Notes: generated by a model not told the origin, from the sequence alone. A DNA stretch of 64,000 nt from VMDJ01 sp038146785 (GCA_038146785.1 JAYQSI010000019.1:185866-249865), one strand, 5' to 3'; shown: positions 39,141 to 49,560, counted from the stretch's first letter. Program-made: numbers and translations.

Positions 39141-39273
39141 TTTTATCCATAAATTTGAATTACTCAAATACTTTTACTTTTGTTTAATAAATAAGTTTTT
39201 AAATCTTGATAAAGAAGGCAAACTTATAAATCAAGCCGAACTCTTTACCGCCGTAAAGAATTTCTTTTTTTAA

Positions 39274-40525
39274 ATGACTAAGAAGTCAAAATCATTAGAT
39301 TCGTCAAATACTATTAGTCTCAAACTCAGCCTCTCAGAACGAAAGCTATTACTCGATCTCGATATTGCCCCGCCTCATTTGTTAGAACGAATCGCTATCG
39401 CTCCAGACAAAAAATGGGACTCGCACTTCAATTTTACCCCTGAAGAGCTGGATCAATTTGCTGGTTTTATTTTAGACAAGGCTGAGGAAACGATGTACGT
39501 TGAACGCAAAAATGAATTGAATCGTATTTACGACCGCATCGATAATCTTTTGAAGGCCTGTGGTTTGAGAAACCCAAATACGATAATCCGCTGGATTCTA
39601 TAATCGGAGATATCAAAGAAAATGAATACTCAAATATAGAAGAATTTGAACAAGTCGTTAATCAAAGGTTTCAGACTTACAACTTAACCCCTCAACCTGA
39701 ATTTGGCGGCTTGTCTCCAGTTCAAGTTCAGCTTCTATGTCAATGTGATTGGAACGATTCCAACGGAGCCATTAAATTCAACGAAGGTTTGGCTTTAGAT
39801 AAATTACAAGGAGCTACCCTTTTCTATAATTGCAGAACCATGCTGTCAGGTATAGCCAAGCCGATGGCGTAAAATTAACCAAAACAGGAAACTTGAATCG
39901 AAATTTCATCAAAGAAATGCTTGATGTAATGGTTATATCAAAAGACTCGCTTGACCGATTGTTTACTTACAATAAAGTTATTAACGAAGATGATTGCTTT
40001 GAAATTCATATTCCTAAAATTCTTTTAGAAATGGCAGGGCTTGTACGTAAATATAAGGGGAGTCTAAAAGTTTCAAAGCGAGGAAAAGAATTGCTGGCTG
40101 AAAATAAAGCCGGTCAATTATTCAATCTCCTGTTTTTGACGTTATATAGAAAACTAAACCTTTTCTACTTAACCCGGCTCCAAGAAATACCCGGTTATCA
40201 AGATACGATAGGTTTTCCAATTTACATGATTGGCCAATTATGCTCAGATTGGACTAAGCCTGAATCTATAGCCCGCAAGGTTTTATTGCCGGCAGTTTTG
40301 GAAAAAGTTCCTAGAACTCCACTTAAAGATAATGTCGAATGGCTGGTTAAGAAAACGGTTGTCGAGCCTCTTGTTGGATTTGGTTTGCTTGAAAGCCGAG
40401 AACTTACTAAAGAAAACGATTTTACTCAACCCATTGAAGTTCGAAAATCAATTCTCTTTGATGAATTTCTAAACTTTGATTTGACGCAGACCCAGACTTT
40501 TCTTAAAACAGAATTCCAGCATTAA
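39274..40525 (+). pseudogene. Conserved hypothetical protein in three frames
   Basis: Three consecutive frames combine to about 410 residues: an N-terminal segment (LSLSERKLLLDLDIAPPHLL), a middle with GGLSPVQVQLLCQCDWND, and a C-terminal part with ADGVKLTKTGNLNRNFIKEM. The last motif, a glycine-rich turn followed by helices, recurs in uncharacterised proteins of several phyla. Frame changes occur near 39,590 and 39,870. No function is assigned. Confidence 0.6.
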
Positions 40526-40745
40526 AGAAGTTTTTACAACTGAAACTTTTTATCGCGGCAAAACTTGTCAATGGCGGAGTAAAAGTGTCCCACCCGGATT
40601 AAAAAATATATATTGTTAGTTTGAATCTGCTATTTTTGTTTTCCTTTCGTTTCTTCTTTGGTGTTTTTTTGCTGTTTTTTTTAAGTCTGCGGTAACAACG
40701 ATTTGCGCCGACAACAGGTTTCCCGGTTAAGGTATTTATAAGATA

Positions 40746-41805
40746 CTACGCAGCTTTATTTTCTTCCATAGAATTTTCAAAGACGTATTTTTTGATACAG
40801 TTCTCTTCCGTCTTTGAGCGTTTGCATAGGCGTTCTTCCCTGACAATACTTTCCTTGGTTCGTTCTTTCGTTATTGTAGTAATTCATAAATTCGTCGAGG
40901 TCGATTTGAATTTCCTCCAGTGAGTTATAGAGTTTTTTCTAAACGCTACTTTATAAAACTCATTTTGAATGATTTGATTTAATCTTTCAGTCGATCCATT
41001 GGTTTGCGGATGCCGGACTTTTGTTTTGGTATGTTCAATTGAACTCAAATGCAAAAACAATTGGTAAGGGTGAGTTTCTGTACGTCCGCAGTATTCAGTG
41101 CCGCGATCCGTTAAAATACGCAACAACGCCATATTATGTTCGTCAAAGAACGGCAGGATTTTGTCATTGAGAGCGTCGGTAGCGGCCAGGGCCGTTTTAT
41201 CTTGATACACCTTTGCAAACCCAACGTTGGAATGAGTGTCGATGGCTGTCTGTTGGTAAATTTTGCCAACGCCTTTTATATATCCAACGTAATAGGTATC
41301 CTGGCCTAATAAAAAACCTGGATGATGACTTTCAATCTCTCCGTGAGCTTCTTTTTCCTGTTTGGCTTCTTCAAGAGCCTGGACTTGCGATTCGGTCAAA
41401 ACCTGAGAGTTTTCGGCAGACCACTTTTCCAAACGCTTTAAACGCAGACTCGCGATTTGGAGATTGTGCCGTAACCAAATACTACGAACTCCTCCATCGC
41501 TGATTTGAATTCCTTCTTTTTTTAACTCGTTAGCTACCCGAACTTGACCGTGGGTCGGATATTGAAGAGAATAATTCAATACCTTATCCTCGATCTCTGG
41601 GGCAACCTCGATTCCCTATCCGAGGAGACTTACGGGACTTCGCAAGAAGACCTTCTATTCCTTCGGATTCTAACGCCGACTTGATATCGTAGTGATGCTG
41701 ACGACTTACGCCTAGTTTACGGCACGCTTCAGATATGTTGCCTAGAGTTTGGCCTAACTCTAGTATGTTTAACTTTCTTCTGATAAGGTATTGATCTTGA
41801 GTCAT
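40746..41805 (-). pseudogene. IS481-family transposase, frameshifted
   Basis: The N-terminal helix-turn-helix (ILELGQTLGNISEACRKLGV, then SRQHHYDIKSALE) is followed by an rve integrase core. Catalytic residues can be placed in TAIDTHSNVGFAKVY, ILTDRGTEYCG and HPQTNGSTERLNQIIQNEFY. The end NYYNNERTNQGK...TPMQTL is read in another frame. Frame breaks lie near 41,590 and 40,935, so this copy is probably inactive if the sequence is correct. Confidence 0.85.
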
Positions 41806-41924
41806 TGGTTTCTCCTTTATGATTAAGAATTAGACAACTTTATCTTAACCGAGAAACCATGACTCTCTCATTTAGAAAGGTCTTAATCTGTAAACGCTTT
41901 TTCTTCTTACCCACTTCAGGACAA
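40746..41924 (-). mobile_element. IS481-type insertion sequence
   Basis: It contains one transposase gene on the minus strand. A likely right end is at 41,924, where the inward-reading end begins TGTCCTGAAGTGGGTAAGAA. The left end was not fixed; a TGTC-type sequence near 40,568-40,595 is possible but matches poorly. Confidence 0.7.
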
Positions 41925-41938
41925 CGTTAAATTACGAT

Positions 41939-42157
41939 TCAAAAGCAACCTTTCTCCCGCGCCTTGACTTCCTTCGCTTCTTTTAGAGTGTAATTGTCCA
42001 TAATTTTCGAAGGCCTTAAATCTGCCATAAATTCTTTCCGACCCTGATGTTCCAAATCTACAAATGATTCATAATTGATATTATTCTGGCGCCCGGTAGC
42101 GAAAACAATTAATCCTCCAAAAATCAGGGAATCTAAGAGTTTTTGAACCTGTTTCAT
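41939..42157 (-). CDS. Small hypothetical protein next to the IS481 end
   Basis: 72 residues with a short hydrophobic stretch near the N-terminus (LLDSLIFGGLIVFATG) and a charged C-terminus. It lies 28 bases downstream of the BLUF-PsiE gene on the same strand and could share its transcript. It ends 15 bases from the IS481 end, so the 3' part may have been cut by the insertion. No family recognised. Confidence 0.45.
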   Translation of the reverse strand: MKQVQKLLDSLIFGGLIVFATGRQNNINYESFVDLEHQGRKEFMADLRPSKIMDNYTLKEAKEVKAREKGCF

Positions 42158-42185
42158 AAAAAATTTTCCATCTTAGATATCAAGG

Positions 42186-43085
42186 TTAAAACCTTTCTTC
42201 AGCATATTCTTTTGAGTTTTTATCGATCAGCCAATACGTTATTCCTAATGCTAAAATAACGAATGCGGTGCCATAAATATATGCTGGGGTGATTTGTTTG
42301 AAATCGAATATGATTACTTTTCTGGCAATCGCCATTAGCGCTGTAGCAATGACTAATTTAATGTGAATTACGTTCTTTCTAATATAGAGCGTAATATTTA
42401 TGAAAATTTCAACGGCAATAAGAACTGCCAGGAATGATCCAAAAGTTGATACAATATGATTTATGGTTAAAGTAGTAAAAGCTGGAGTGAATAAATTATT
42501 GTAAATTGTATATATAACATCGGCGATACCCCAAAAAATGATCATGACCATTAAAATGGATAACACCTTTACTGCGCATCGAATTATGTGATGAAGAAAA
42601 GCCAACAAAGGATCGTCTTCATTCAAGGACAATTCTTCTTGCTTTTGATGTCTTAAACATTCGATGCGATAGTGTTCCATTAAAGTTTCTAAAATGCTTG
42701 TGTGGTTCTCCAGGTAGGCAATGTTGAAATTATTTTCATTAAAATTATTAATTCCTTTTATTGCATTGAAATCGGTACCGCTTAAGTTTTTAAACCCCAT
42801 GCTCCAAGCCGAATATTGACGTTTTTTAATTTCTTCTTTTTGGGAAACAAGTTTGAAGTCTTTGTGACGGGAGTCTTTTTTTATTTTTCGTATTAGGTCA
42901 TTTACTTTCTTTTCCTCTCCTTCTAGAGTTTGGATAAACAATTTATTCCCATAAAGCAACATCCCCGTAATTCCCAGTTCAATGTTATTTTTTCTACTAC
43001 TCGATAAAATATCTTCTAGGTCGACCTGCGTCATATGCCGAGTTTCTGAGCTGATGTATGTGACTTGAATCATTGTTGAACTCAT
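42186..43085 (-). CDS. BLUF photoreceptor domain fused to PsiE membrane domain
   Basis: An intact 299-residue protein. Residues about 5-101 are a BLUF flavin domain (MIQVTYISS, LGITGMLLYGNKLFIQTLEG, AWSMGF). The residues of the photocycle hydrogen-bond network are all present: Tyr10, Asn34, Gln52, Trp94 and Met96, matching Tyr8, Asn32, Gln50, Trp91 and Met93 of the cyanobacterial PixD protein. After a linker, residues about 155-290 form a PsiE (phosphate-starvation-inducible E) domain with four predicted membrane helices and the family signature MAIARKVIIFDFK. The protein should sense blue light at the inner membrane. The output is unknown. Confidence 0.88.
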   Translation of the reverse strand: MSSTMIQVTYISSETRHMTQVDLEDILSSSRKNNIELGITGMLLYGNKLFIQTLEGEEKKVNDLIRKIKKDSRHKDFKLVSQKEEIKKRQYSAWSMGFKNLSGTDFNAIKGINNFNENNFNIAYLENHTSILETLMEHYRIECLRHQKQEELSLNEDDPLLAFLHHIIRCAVKVLSILMVMIIFWGIADVIYTIYNNLFTPAFTTLTINHIVSTFGSFLAVLIAVEIFINITLYIRKNVIHIKLVIATALMAIARKVIIFDFKQITPAYIYGTAFVILALGITYWLIDKNSKEYAEERF

Positions 43086-43314
43086 TGTTGTTGGTTATTA
43101 AATTTAAACCTGTTTTTTCTTTTGACGTCAAAGAGGTGTTTATTGACAAATATCTATCTGCGAAACTCAGACTCACGATCTGCGGATTAGGAATCTAAAT
43201 TAGGGAATTTTTAACAGGTGAAGTTGAGTTTTTTAAATTAATAATTACAAGACAATAAATTAAAGATCTGCGTAAAACCTGAAAAATATAATTTTCCTGT
43301 CATATTTCATGTCA

Positions 43315-43787
43315 TTAATAATGGATCTTTATCCAGTCAGGACTTTGCCTCCTTGTCCAACTAAATAGATGACTTTTTTCGGCAACGTAAAAGTTTCTAT
43401 AAGCAGTAACAGGATTTTTGTGTTTGTATTTTTCCGGCATTGCTTGAGCAAAGGTAGTTAAACCGCCATCTGAATTTTGGGCAGCGGCAAAGATTGAATC
43501 ACATCATAAGATTTATGGTTGGTTAGTGTTTCAAACCGGAATTTATACTCTTGGTTTAAGGCTGACGCTAATTGGCAGAGCCATTTCCAGTTAGAAAGCG
43601 ATTTTCGCGCCCATAATGTGCATGGGTGATTCAAATGGGTAATTTGATAACCTTCATCCACCCCGTTCACTCATTCAACGCGACGCTTAACATCTGCGCC
43701 GACTCTAAAATCATTTTTACTACGTGTTTGTCGCAATGGTACAAAGCGCATTTAGTAATATTTTTATCTAGTACAAAAATATTCATT
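43315..43787 (-). pseudogene. Phage-type conserved protein, frameshifted
   Basis: Three frames combine into about 155 residues: MNIFVLDKNITKCALYHCDK with HVVKMILESAQMLS, then ITHLNHPCTLWARKSLSNWK, then GGLTTFAQAMPEKYKHKNPV ending RRQSPDWI. Similar proteins occur in phages and bacteria and have been loosely linked to pyrimidine-dimer glycosylases; that link is weak. Frame changes lie near 43,675 and 43,462. Confidence 0.6.
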
Positions 43788-43859
43788 TTAAAGTTTTTAA
43801 AGTATTTACCTATTTTTCAACTGCATCAAAAGAGAGAGGGTCTATAAGTTTTTAAAACA

Positions 43860-44290
43860 CTAAAAGCCATAGTTACTTTCAAGTAACTCCCTGTTCTCAA
43901 AAAATTCCATAAAATCTTCTTCGCCGTTTTTTGTAGGTTATAAATTGCTATGCCTCTTTCCGTTTAAATAATTTCCTTCAAACCTTTTCTTCCCATTTCT
44001 ATACCATTGTTGGATATAGCCATGTAATTTTCCATCTCTTACGTGCCCAATCCATTCATAGAATTCGCAAAACAGTTTCTTTTCTTCTTTGCTTAACTTC
44101 ACATACGCTACACGCTCAATAATAGTTCCATCTTTATTTGCCCAAAGCAGTTCTACCGTATCGTTATTTTTTGTAATTCATTGCAAAAATGGTCTCTGAT
44201 AAGTTTATCAGTGCTACCTTCTTCTAATAAACCGTGAAGTTTCCAACTTGTTTCAAATAAACTTAATTCTATTTGAATATCTCTTGTCAT
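43860..44290 (-). pseudogene. MORN-like small protein, frameshifted
   Basis: Begins MTRDIQIELSLFETSWKLHG and, after a frame change near 44,175, continues NKDGTIIERVAYVKLSKEEK and GYIQQWYRNGKKRFEGNYLN. The last part is a MORN-type repeat as in YwqK-like proteins. Function unknown. Confidence 0.5.
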
Positions 44291-44329
44291 AAAGTTTGCT
44301 CTCCCATGTTTATTTAGAAAAGAACTATT

Positions 44330-44682
44330 TTAGTTATCGAGAAAAATGAAAGAACTTATTGCCATTAAACTCATTGATGGGAGCATTTTTATAAAAAGAT
44401 TTCTAACCCTAAGATGGGTGAGTAATGCGGCTATCATTAATACTGCGATTCCAAGACTTCCTATTAAGGCTACGTTAAGGTCGGTGCTTTGAAGCATTAA
44501 AGCGAAAGATAATTTTAATATCCCTACAAGGTCTCTTAACCAGTCTGGCAAGCCAAATTCTTTAAATTCTTTAACGATATTTTCATATTTGACGACCCAA
44601 ACGAAAAAATGGATCCGGCTACCAAAATCTTTAAAGCCGATATAGCTGTTTGTACGTTGATTATGTTGATAATTTCATTCAT
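44330..44682 (-). pseudogene. DoxX-like membrane protein, frameshifted
   Basis: Starts MNEIINIINVQTAISALKIL and continues in a second frame as KEFGLPDWLRDLVGILKLSF and GSLGIAVLMIAALLTHLRV. The GLPDW and LTHLRV motifs and four hydrophobic helices match the DoxX-like family of small inner-membrane proteins. One frame change lies near 44,600. Confidence 0.65.
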
Positions 44683-44746
44683 GGCGAAAGTTGTTTTTTA
44701 GGTTTATAAAATGACCTCATTAAAAATCAATGAGATCCTTCGATAT

Positions 44747-45226
44747 TCATCGGTAGTGGTACTTTCCCATCGCAAGGTACGCTTGGTTAAGTCCGCATTC
44801 GTACATTTTTAATAATTTTGATTTCAAAATGTTCTGATTGCCTCGAGCATAACGCCTTGCCGAATAGAACTGCTTGATGGCTTCTTCGTGGTTTGCTAAT
44901 TGATGAAGGCTGAGCGCCAGATTGTAATTCACTACCCCTTGGCTAGGATCTCTAAATTGCTTAGCAAGGTTGGACGCTTTTTGGAAATGACCACGCGCTT
45001 GTTCGAATTTCTTTTTTTTATAGGCTTCTATGCCTTTATCATTTAATTTGTCTATTTCGAGGTCAAAGTTTTTAGACCCTTCCGTTTTGGGAAGTGTCAA
45101 AGGAACTTCCTCAGCCCCCCATACGGGAGTACATAAAACAGTATGCAGAAGAATTAAAAAGAATGAAGTGTTTGTTAAGATCTTTGTTCTATTTTCTTCC
45201 GACTTTTCTCGATTCTTTGATTTCAT
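44747..45226 (-). CDS. Exported TPR protein
   Basis: An intact 159-residue protein with a signal sequence after a charged start (SFFLILLHTVLCTPVWGAEE). Two to three TPR units follow (NDKGIEAYKKKKFEQARGHF; VNYNLALSLHQLANHEEAIK). It is probably periplasmic and may scaffold a complex. It lies in a minus-strand series with other exported proteins. Specific function unknown. Confidence 0.7.
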   Translation of the reverse strand: MKSKNREKSEENRTKILTNTSFFLILLHTVLCTPVWGAEEVPLTLPKTEGSKNFDLEIDKLNDKGIEAYKKKKFEQARGHFQKASNLAKQFRDPSQGVVNYNLALSLHQLANHEEAIKQFYSARRYARGNQNILKSKLLKMYECGLNQAYLAMGKYHYR

Positions 45227-45250
45227 GATTTAAGTATCCAATGGTTTTTT

Positions 45251-45519
45251 TCATACAAGTCTTAAAATAAAAGTTTCTCGGTTCATTCGTTCGCCGGCCC
45301 CTTCGCTGCCTTCGCTGCGTTTTGTACTTTCGTTTACTCGTATTCGACAATCGTGCAAATCTTTCACAAATGCTTGTTCGCCTTTTTTCTTTATGTCTTC
45401 ATAGGCCTGGTAATGGGTTGCCGGTTGGCAAGCCATTGCCAAAACCCTAATAGATACACACTGCATATTTTAAGAAAGGCTTTTTTTAAGGCGTTAAACA
45501 AACCGAAGGATGTAAACAT
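45251..45519 (-). pseudogene. Small lipoprotein, frameshifted
   Basis: A hydrophobic start from ATG 45,519 continues in another frame into a lipobox VLAMAC. A charged stretch follows (YEDIKKKGEQAFVKDLHDCR). One base change near 45,440 would restore a lipoprotein of about 88 residues. Unknown function. Confidence 0.45.
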
Positions 45520-45575
45520 TAAATAACCTCTTTTGAAAGCAAACAAATGTAATGAATCAGTTTCCAAACTTATCC

Positions 45576-46106
45576 TTAAGCTCTCGTTTTTTCAGCTTGA
45601 ATCATAAGGATTTGCGAATTCATCATTTCTGCCACCTTGGTTAAATCAAAGGGCCAAGCATATGTGATCTCAACGTTTGGGTATTTTGTTCTTAACTTGG
45701 TAACCTCCGCAGGAATTTCTTTTTCTGAGTGGGAACCTCCTGGAGTCAACATCGTAGTTATCAATATTACTTCTTTAATTCCTTCATCCACTAAATCCTT
45801 TACTGCTTGTTCAATGGATGGTTCGCAGAATTCGTTATAAGCCGTTTTTAATATTGAATCATTTAATAAAATTCTCAGGTTCTCGGCAAGCGATTCAAGT
45901 CCGGCTTGATAGGGATCTGTTTCAGCCGATCGCGGCCATTTCCTAATTCTTTGTTCTAGTTCTTCTTCTTGTTTTGAAGCAATGTCGCCTTTACGATTTT
46001 TATGCAGAGTCATAAATTCATGAATAAGGTTTCGAGGACAATCGGAAGGTATTCCTCCATGCCCTATCAATAACACCGCTTTTTCAAGTTTAGAGTTTTG
46101 CGTCAT
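45576..46106 (-). CDS. CbiX/sirohydrochlorin chelatase-like protein
   Basis: An intact 176-residue protein with the chelatase start AVLLIGHGGIPSDCPRNLI (metal-binding His) and EVILITTMLTPGGSHSEKEI (second His) ending in ITYAWPFDL. Members insert cobalt, nickel or iron into tetrapyrroles. The spacing suggests a divergent CbiX-type enzyme and no corrin pathway genes are present. It overlaps the upstream gene by four bases, so the two are co-translated. Confidence 0.8.
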   Translation of the reverse strand: MTQNSKLEKAVLLIGHGGIPSDCPRNLIHEFMTLHKNRKGDIASKQEEELEQRIRKWPRSAETDPYQAGLESLAENLRILLNDSILKTAYNEFCEPSIEQAVKDLVDEGIKEVILITTMLTPGGSHSEKEIPAEVTKLRTKYPNVEITYAWPFDLTKVAEMMNSQILMIQAEKTRA

Positions 46107-47490
46107 GATGCCTGCTCCTTTTTAGTTTGATTTCTAAATAATTCATTTAATTTTTTTCGTCTGTAAGAAAAGATTTGTTCAATATCTTTTCTAATAAAGC
46201 TATTTGCCACCAAGTCTCCAAGGAGACCCAGGGGAACTTTATATGAAACATAATCTTTTATAATCGTTCCTCCATTTTTATCTTCAAATTCATGTTTGTG
46301 ATGCCAGTATTTATAAGGTCCTTTTAGTTGAATGTCGGAAAACATTTTTCCAGGTTTCCAATCCGTTATTTTTGATTTCCAACGGAAAGGAAAGCCGTGA
46401 AGAGATAGGCTATAATTAATTTTGGTCCCTTCCTTGATATAGGGAGTAGACTGACTAACGACTCTAAACTTCAAGAAATCAGGAGTGATTATTTCCAGAT
46501 TTCTAGCTTCTCTAAAGAAATCGAATATTTGATTTGTAGATTGCGGGACCCATTGCGCGGTTTTGATTTCATGATGAGAATGTTCGCAAACCTCTCTTAA
46601 CGCTTCTTCTAAATGCGGATATTTAAAAGAAAATCCTGTGTCATGTATTTTTTTGGAACTTACTCGTTGACTTCCCAGGAGTAAATCCGAAAGCTGACCC
46701 AACCCAAACTTTAAAATAAATTTTGAACCGTGAATATTGTTGGGCGGTTTAAAACCTTTCCCAACAACTTAGTGAATTCTCTGTTTCTAACTGGATTTAA
46801 ACTTACTGCATTGTAAATTCCGTTCATTGATAAGGTTTCCAGAGAATGAATCATCATGTTGACCAGATCGTCGATATGAATCCAACTCATCCATTGGGCT
46901 CCACTTCCTAACTTTCCACCAACTCCTAGTTGGAATGGAGGTAGCATTTTATTTAGAGCTCCTCCATCATGTCCCAAAACCATACCTATGCGGCAAACAA
47001 CGGTTCTAATTCCCAAGTCTTTTGCTTTAAAGATTTCATTTTCCCATTGCTCACAGACACTCGAAAGGAACCCTTGGCCTTTTACTGAGTTTTCATCAAG
47101 AACGGCGTCTCCTTGATCTCCATAAAAACCAATCGCGGAAGCTGATACAAAGATCTTAGGCTTTTCATCCATAGCTCTCATAGCATTTAACAAACAACTA
47201 ACTGACGCGACCCTGGATTGAATTATTTTCTCTTTTTGGTTTTCATCCCAACGGCTTTCGGCAATATTTTCTCCCGCCAAATTTACCACTGCGTCAACTC
47301 CTTCCATTAGTGTGCGAGAAAGAGGTTGTTTCTCTGGATCCCAGGTTTTGATATCGCAATGAACAGGTATATTAAATGTGGCAGATTCTGGATCTCTGGT
47401 TAGAATCAGTAACTCGTGTTTTTCTTCATGAAGTCTTTGGATTAGTTTTTTTCCTACAAATCCAGTTGCTCCTGTTATTAATATTTTCAC
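46103..47490 (-). pseudogene. TIGR01777 epimerase-SRPBCC fusion, one frameshift
   Basis: The N-terminal NAD-binding SDR domain starts MKILITGATGFVGKKLIQRL and has VNLAGENIAESRW and VSASAIGFYG. The family's C-terminal DUF1731 segment follows (LLLGSQRVSSKKIHDTGFSF and YPHLEEALREV), then an SRPBCC ligand-binding domain (AQWVPQSTNQIFDFFREARN, KDYVSYKVPLG). A single frame change at about 46,705-46,735 splits it. Members resemble YfcH and SulA-like cell-division epimerases; the substrate is unknown. Confidence 0.8.
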
Positions 47491-47623
47491 GGCGCGCCTT
47501 CTTTCTATGCATTTATTAAATTGACAGATCCCTTTGCAGTGATCTGTAGAATCATTAGCTAAATTGTAGTTATCATTTTTATGGTGTAGATCTAATTATC
47601 CTGTATCGGATATAATGTGTAGA

Positions 47624-48085
47624 TTAACTTTCGTTAAGAGAGCGAATATACTGAATCAGTTGCCAGATTTTTTTATCCGGAAGTTTGGAATAGGCTGGCA
47701 TAGCTGTTCCCTTTGATCCGTTTTTTATAATCCAGAATAATTGACCGTCTGAAATTTGATCCATTGTTGGTTTGCAGGTAAAGTTCCTTGGTTTTGGGTT
47801 TAAATTCGGCGCTATAGCGCCTTTCCCATCTCCAGCCATTCCATGGCATTGCTTGCAGGCAATAGGTTTGGCCTTTATATGAGAAAGAACTTTCCCTTTT
47901 TTTATGAATCGCGGTTCGTTTCGCAAAGGACTGACTTTATTTAAGTATTCTTTTGGCGCTGTTATAGTGGTTCTTTTTTGCGGCCACTCATTGGCTGAAG
48001 CAAAAATTGAACTGTGGATAAGCAATACCGCCGTAATTAAAAGAATTAGGGGTGATTTATTTTTTAGCCGTTTTAGATACAACAT
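47624..48085 (-). CDS. Exported monohaem cytochrome c
   Basis: A 153-residue protein with a signal peptide (LILLITAVLLIHSSIFASA) and one haem site CKQCH. The methionine ligand is probably in GTAMPAY, followed by a final helix typical of class I cytochromes. It overlaps the upstream cytochrome gene by 29 bases, so the two form a unit. A periplasmic electron-transfer role is inferred. Confidence 0.85.
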   Translation of the reverse strand: MLYLKRLKNKSPLILLITAVLLIHSSIFASANEWPQKRTTITAPKEYLNKVSPLRNEPRFIKKGKVLSHIKAKPIACKQCHGMAGDGKGAIAPNLNPKPRNFTCKPTMDQISDGQLFWIIKNGSKGTAMPAYSKLPDKKIWQLIQYIRSLNES

Positions 48086-48449
48086 TTTTCTCTCCTATTA
48101 CTTTGTATTCTTTTTGCGCGTACCTAATGTATTTAATGATTTCTTTAATTTCTTCTTCCGATACTTTGCTTTTTTGAGACGGCATGGATCCGGAAGTCGA
48201 ACCATTCAAGATGGTCCGTTTAATCTTTCTATTAGGAAAGTTGATTTGAAAATATTTCTCTTGAATTAATTTTGGGGCTTTCGTTCCACCCATTACGTCT
48301 GCGCCATGACAAATTGCGCAAACACGATGGAAATGTTTTTGACCTTCTTGGAATTCCATTGGGACCACTTTACGCGGCTCAATTTTTACGCAAGAAATTA
48401 ACAGTAAGCTCATTAGCGTCCCGAATATGAAATAGCTTGTCTGGTTCAT
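48057..48449 (-). CDS. Monohaem cytochrome c lipoprotein
   Basis: A 130-residue predicted lipoprotein (lipobox LLISC) with haem site CAICH and methionine-ligand region GSMPSQ. The protein ends in a lysine-rich tail. It is the first of the two cytochromes, downstream of three FGE-domain genes. It is probably membrane-anchored and could pass electrons to the soluble cytochrome after it. Confidence 0.85.
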   Translation of the reverse strand: MNQTSYFIFGTLMSLLLISCVKIEPRKVVPMEFQEGQKHFHRVCAICHGADVMGGTKAPKLIQEKYFQINFPNRKIKRTILNGSTSGSMPSQKSKVSEEEIKEIIKYIRYAQKEYKVIGEKNVVSKTAKK

Positions 48450-48492
48450 TTTTTTGTATCCAAAGTATTAAAAGATGTTTTTGCGTTGTTTA

Positions 48493-49533
48493 TCATTTAG
48501 CTTGTTTCTCAATCATTGATTTAAGAGTTTGGTATTCTTTGTTATCAGGGCTTGTTTTAAGAGCTTTTTCGATGGCAATTAAGGCTTTTTGATATCGCTC
48601 CCCTCCCATGTGCGTTAACGCGTTCATGTAAAATGCGCGCGCTTCCAACTGGGAATTGCTTTCCTTGCTTTTTGCGCATCGAAAACCCAACCCTACTCCA
48701 TAAGAATTATTCATAGGATCGTTCCAAAACCGATGAGTTGTTGTAATGCTTTGCGCCGGAGAAAACCACGAGCCGCCTCGTATGACTTTTTTTCTTGTTA
48801 AAACGTCGGTCTCGTCAATTTCAATTCCCAACCGAGGTCCTGTAGGATTTCTAGCTTGTGTTGAAGTTTTATAGTAATTAGGGGAGTACCAATCTTGAAC
48901 CCATTCAAAAACATTCCCTGCCATGTTGTATGCGCCGTAATAGCTTTTACCGTTAGGACGACTATCTACCGATTCAGTGACATGTTTTGTTCCTGTTTCG
49001 CCTTTGGCAAAGTTGGCTTTTGTTGGATTTAATTCGTTGCCCCATGGGTAAATAAAGCCTGCTGGACCGCGCGCAGCTTTTTCCCACTCCGCTTCGGTGG
49101 GTAGTCTTTTGTTTGCCCAATGACAATAAGCGTTAGCGTCGTACCAATTAACTCCTGTTACAGGCGAATTGGCCTTATTTAGGCGATGGTGATCCCAATA
49201 CGCTGGAGCTGGATGATCGGTTGCTTTAATAAATTCTGTATATTGAGAATTAGAAACTTCATATTTATCTATGTAGTAAGAGCTTAAATAAATCATTTTT
49301 GCGGGACTTTCGTCAGCAAAAGCCTTATTAGATACCCCAAGCTTGGTATTATTTGTATCGTCGGCAGGCGTTTTGTCGAGACCGCGCATAAAACCGCCGG
49401 CATTGACCAAAACCATATTTTCGGGGGCGATAGAATCGGCAATTGCAGAAAAAGACGTTGCAAAGTAGAAGATGGCTGATAAAAATAAAGCAATGAAAAG
49501 TTTCGTAATAGATTTATAGAAATGTTGTTTCAT
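48493..49533 (-). CDS. Exported FGE-sulfatase-domain (SUMF1) protein with TPR tail
   Basis: 346 residues with a signal peptide (LFIALFLSAIFYFATSFSAI). The SUMF1 fold shows MVLVNAGGFMRG, VTGVNWYDANAYCHWANKRL, PTEAEWEKAARGPAGFIYPW, MAGNVFEWVQDWY and GLGFRCA. The active-site cysteine pair of true formylglycine enzymes is incomplete: the CxxR-type cysteine is replaced in THRFWNDPMN. A TPR-like tail ends it. It is paralogous to the gene at 50,825. It is probably a periplasmic binding or structural protein. Confidence 0.85.
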   Translation of the reverse strand: MKQHFYKSITKLFIALFLSAIFYFATSFSAIADSIAPENMVLVNAGGFMRGLDKTPADDTNNTKLGVSNKAFADESPAKMIYLSSYYIDKYEVSNSQYTEFIKATDHPAPAYWDHHRLNKANSPVTGVNWYDANAYCHWANKRLPTEAEWEKAARGPAGFIYPWGNELNPTKANFAKGETGTKHVTESVDSRPNGKSYYGAYNMAGNVFEWVQDWYSPNYYKTSTQARNPTGPRLGIEIDETDVLTRKKVIRGGSWFSPAQSITTTHRFWNDPMNNSYGVGLGFRCAKSKESNSQLEARAFYMNALTHMGGERYQKALIAIEKALKTSPDNKEYQTLKSMIEKQAK

Positions 49534-49560
49534 AAACGTCCTCTTATAATTAATTGAGAG

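Noticed and set aside
40560..40600. Left inverted repeat of the first IS481-type element
   Set aside because: TGTC-starting sequence is present, but the match to the right end is too weak to claim.
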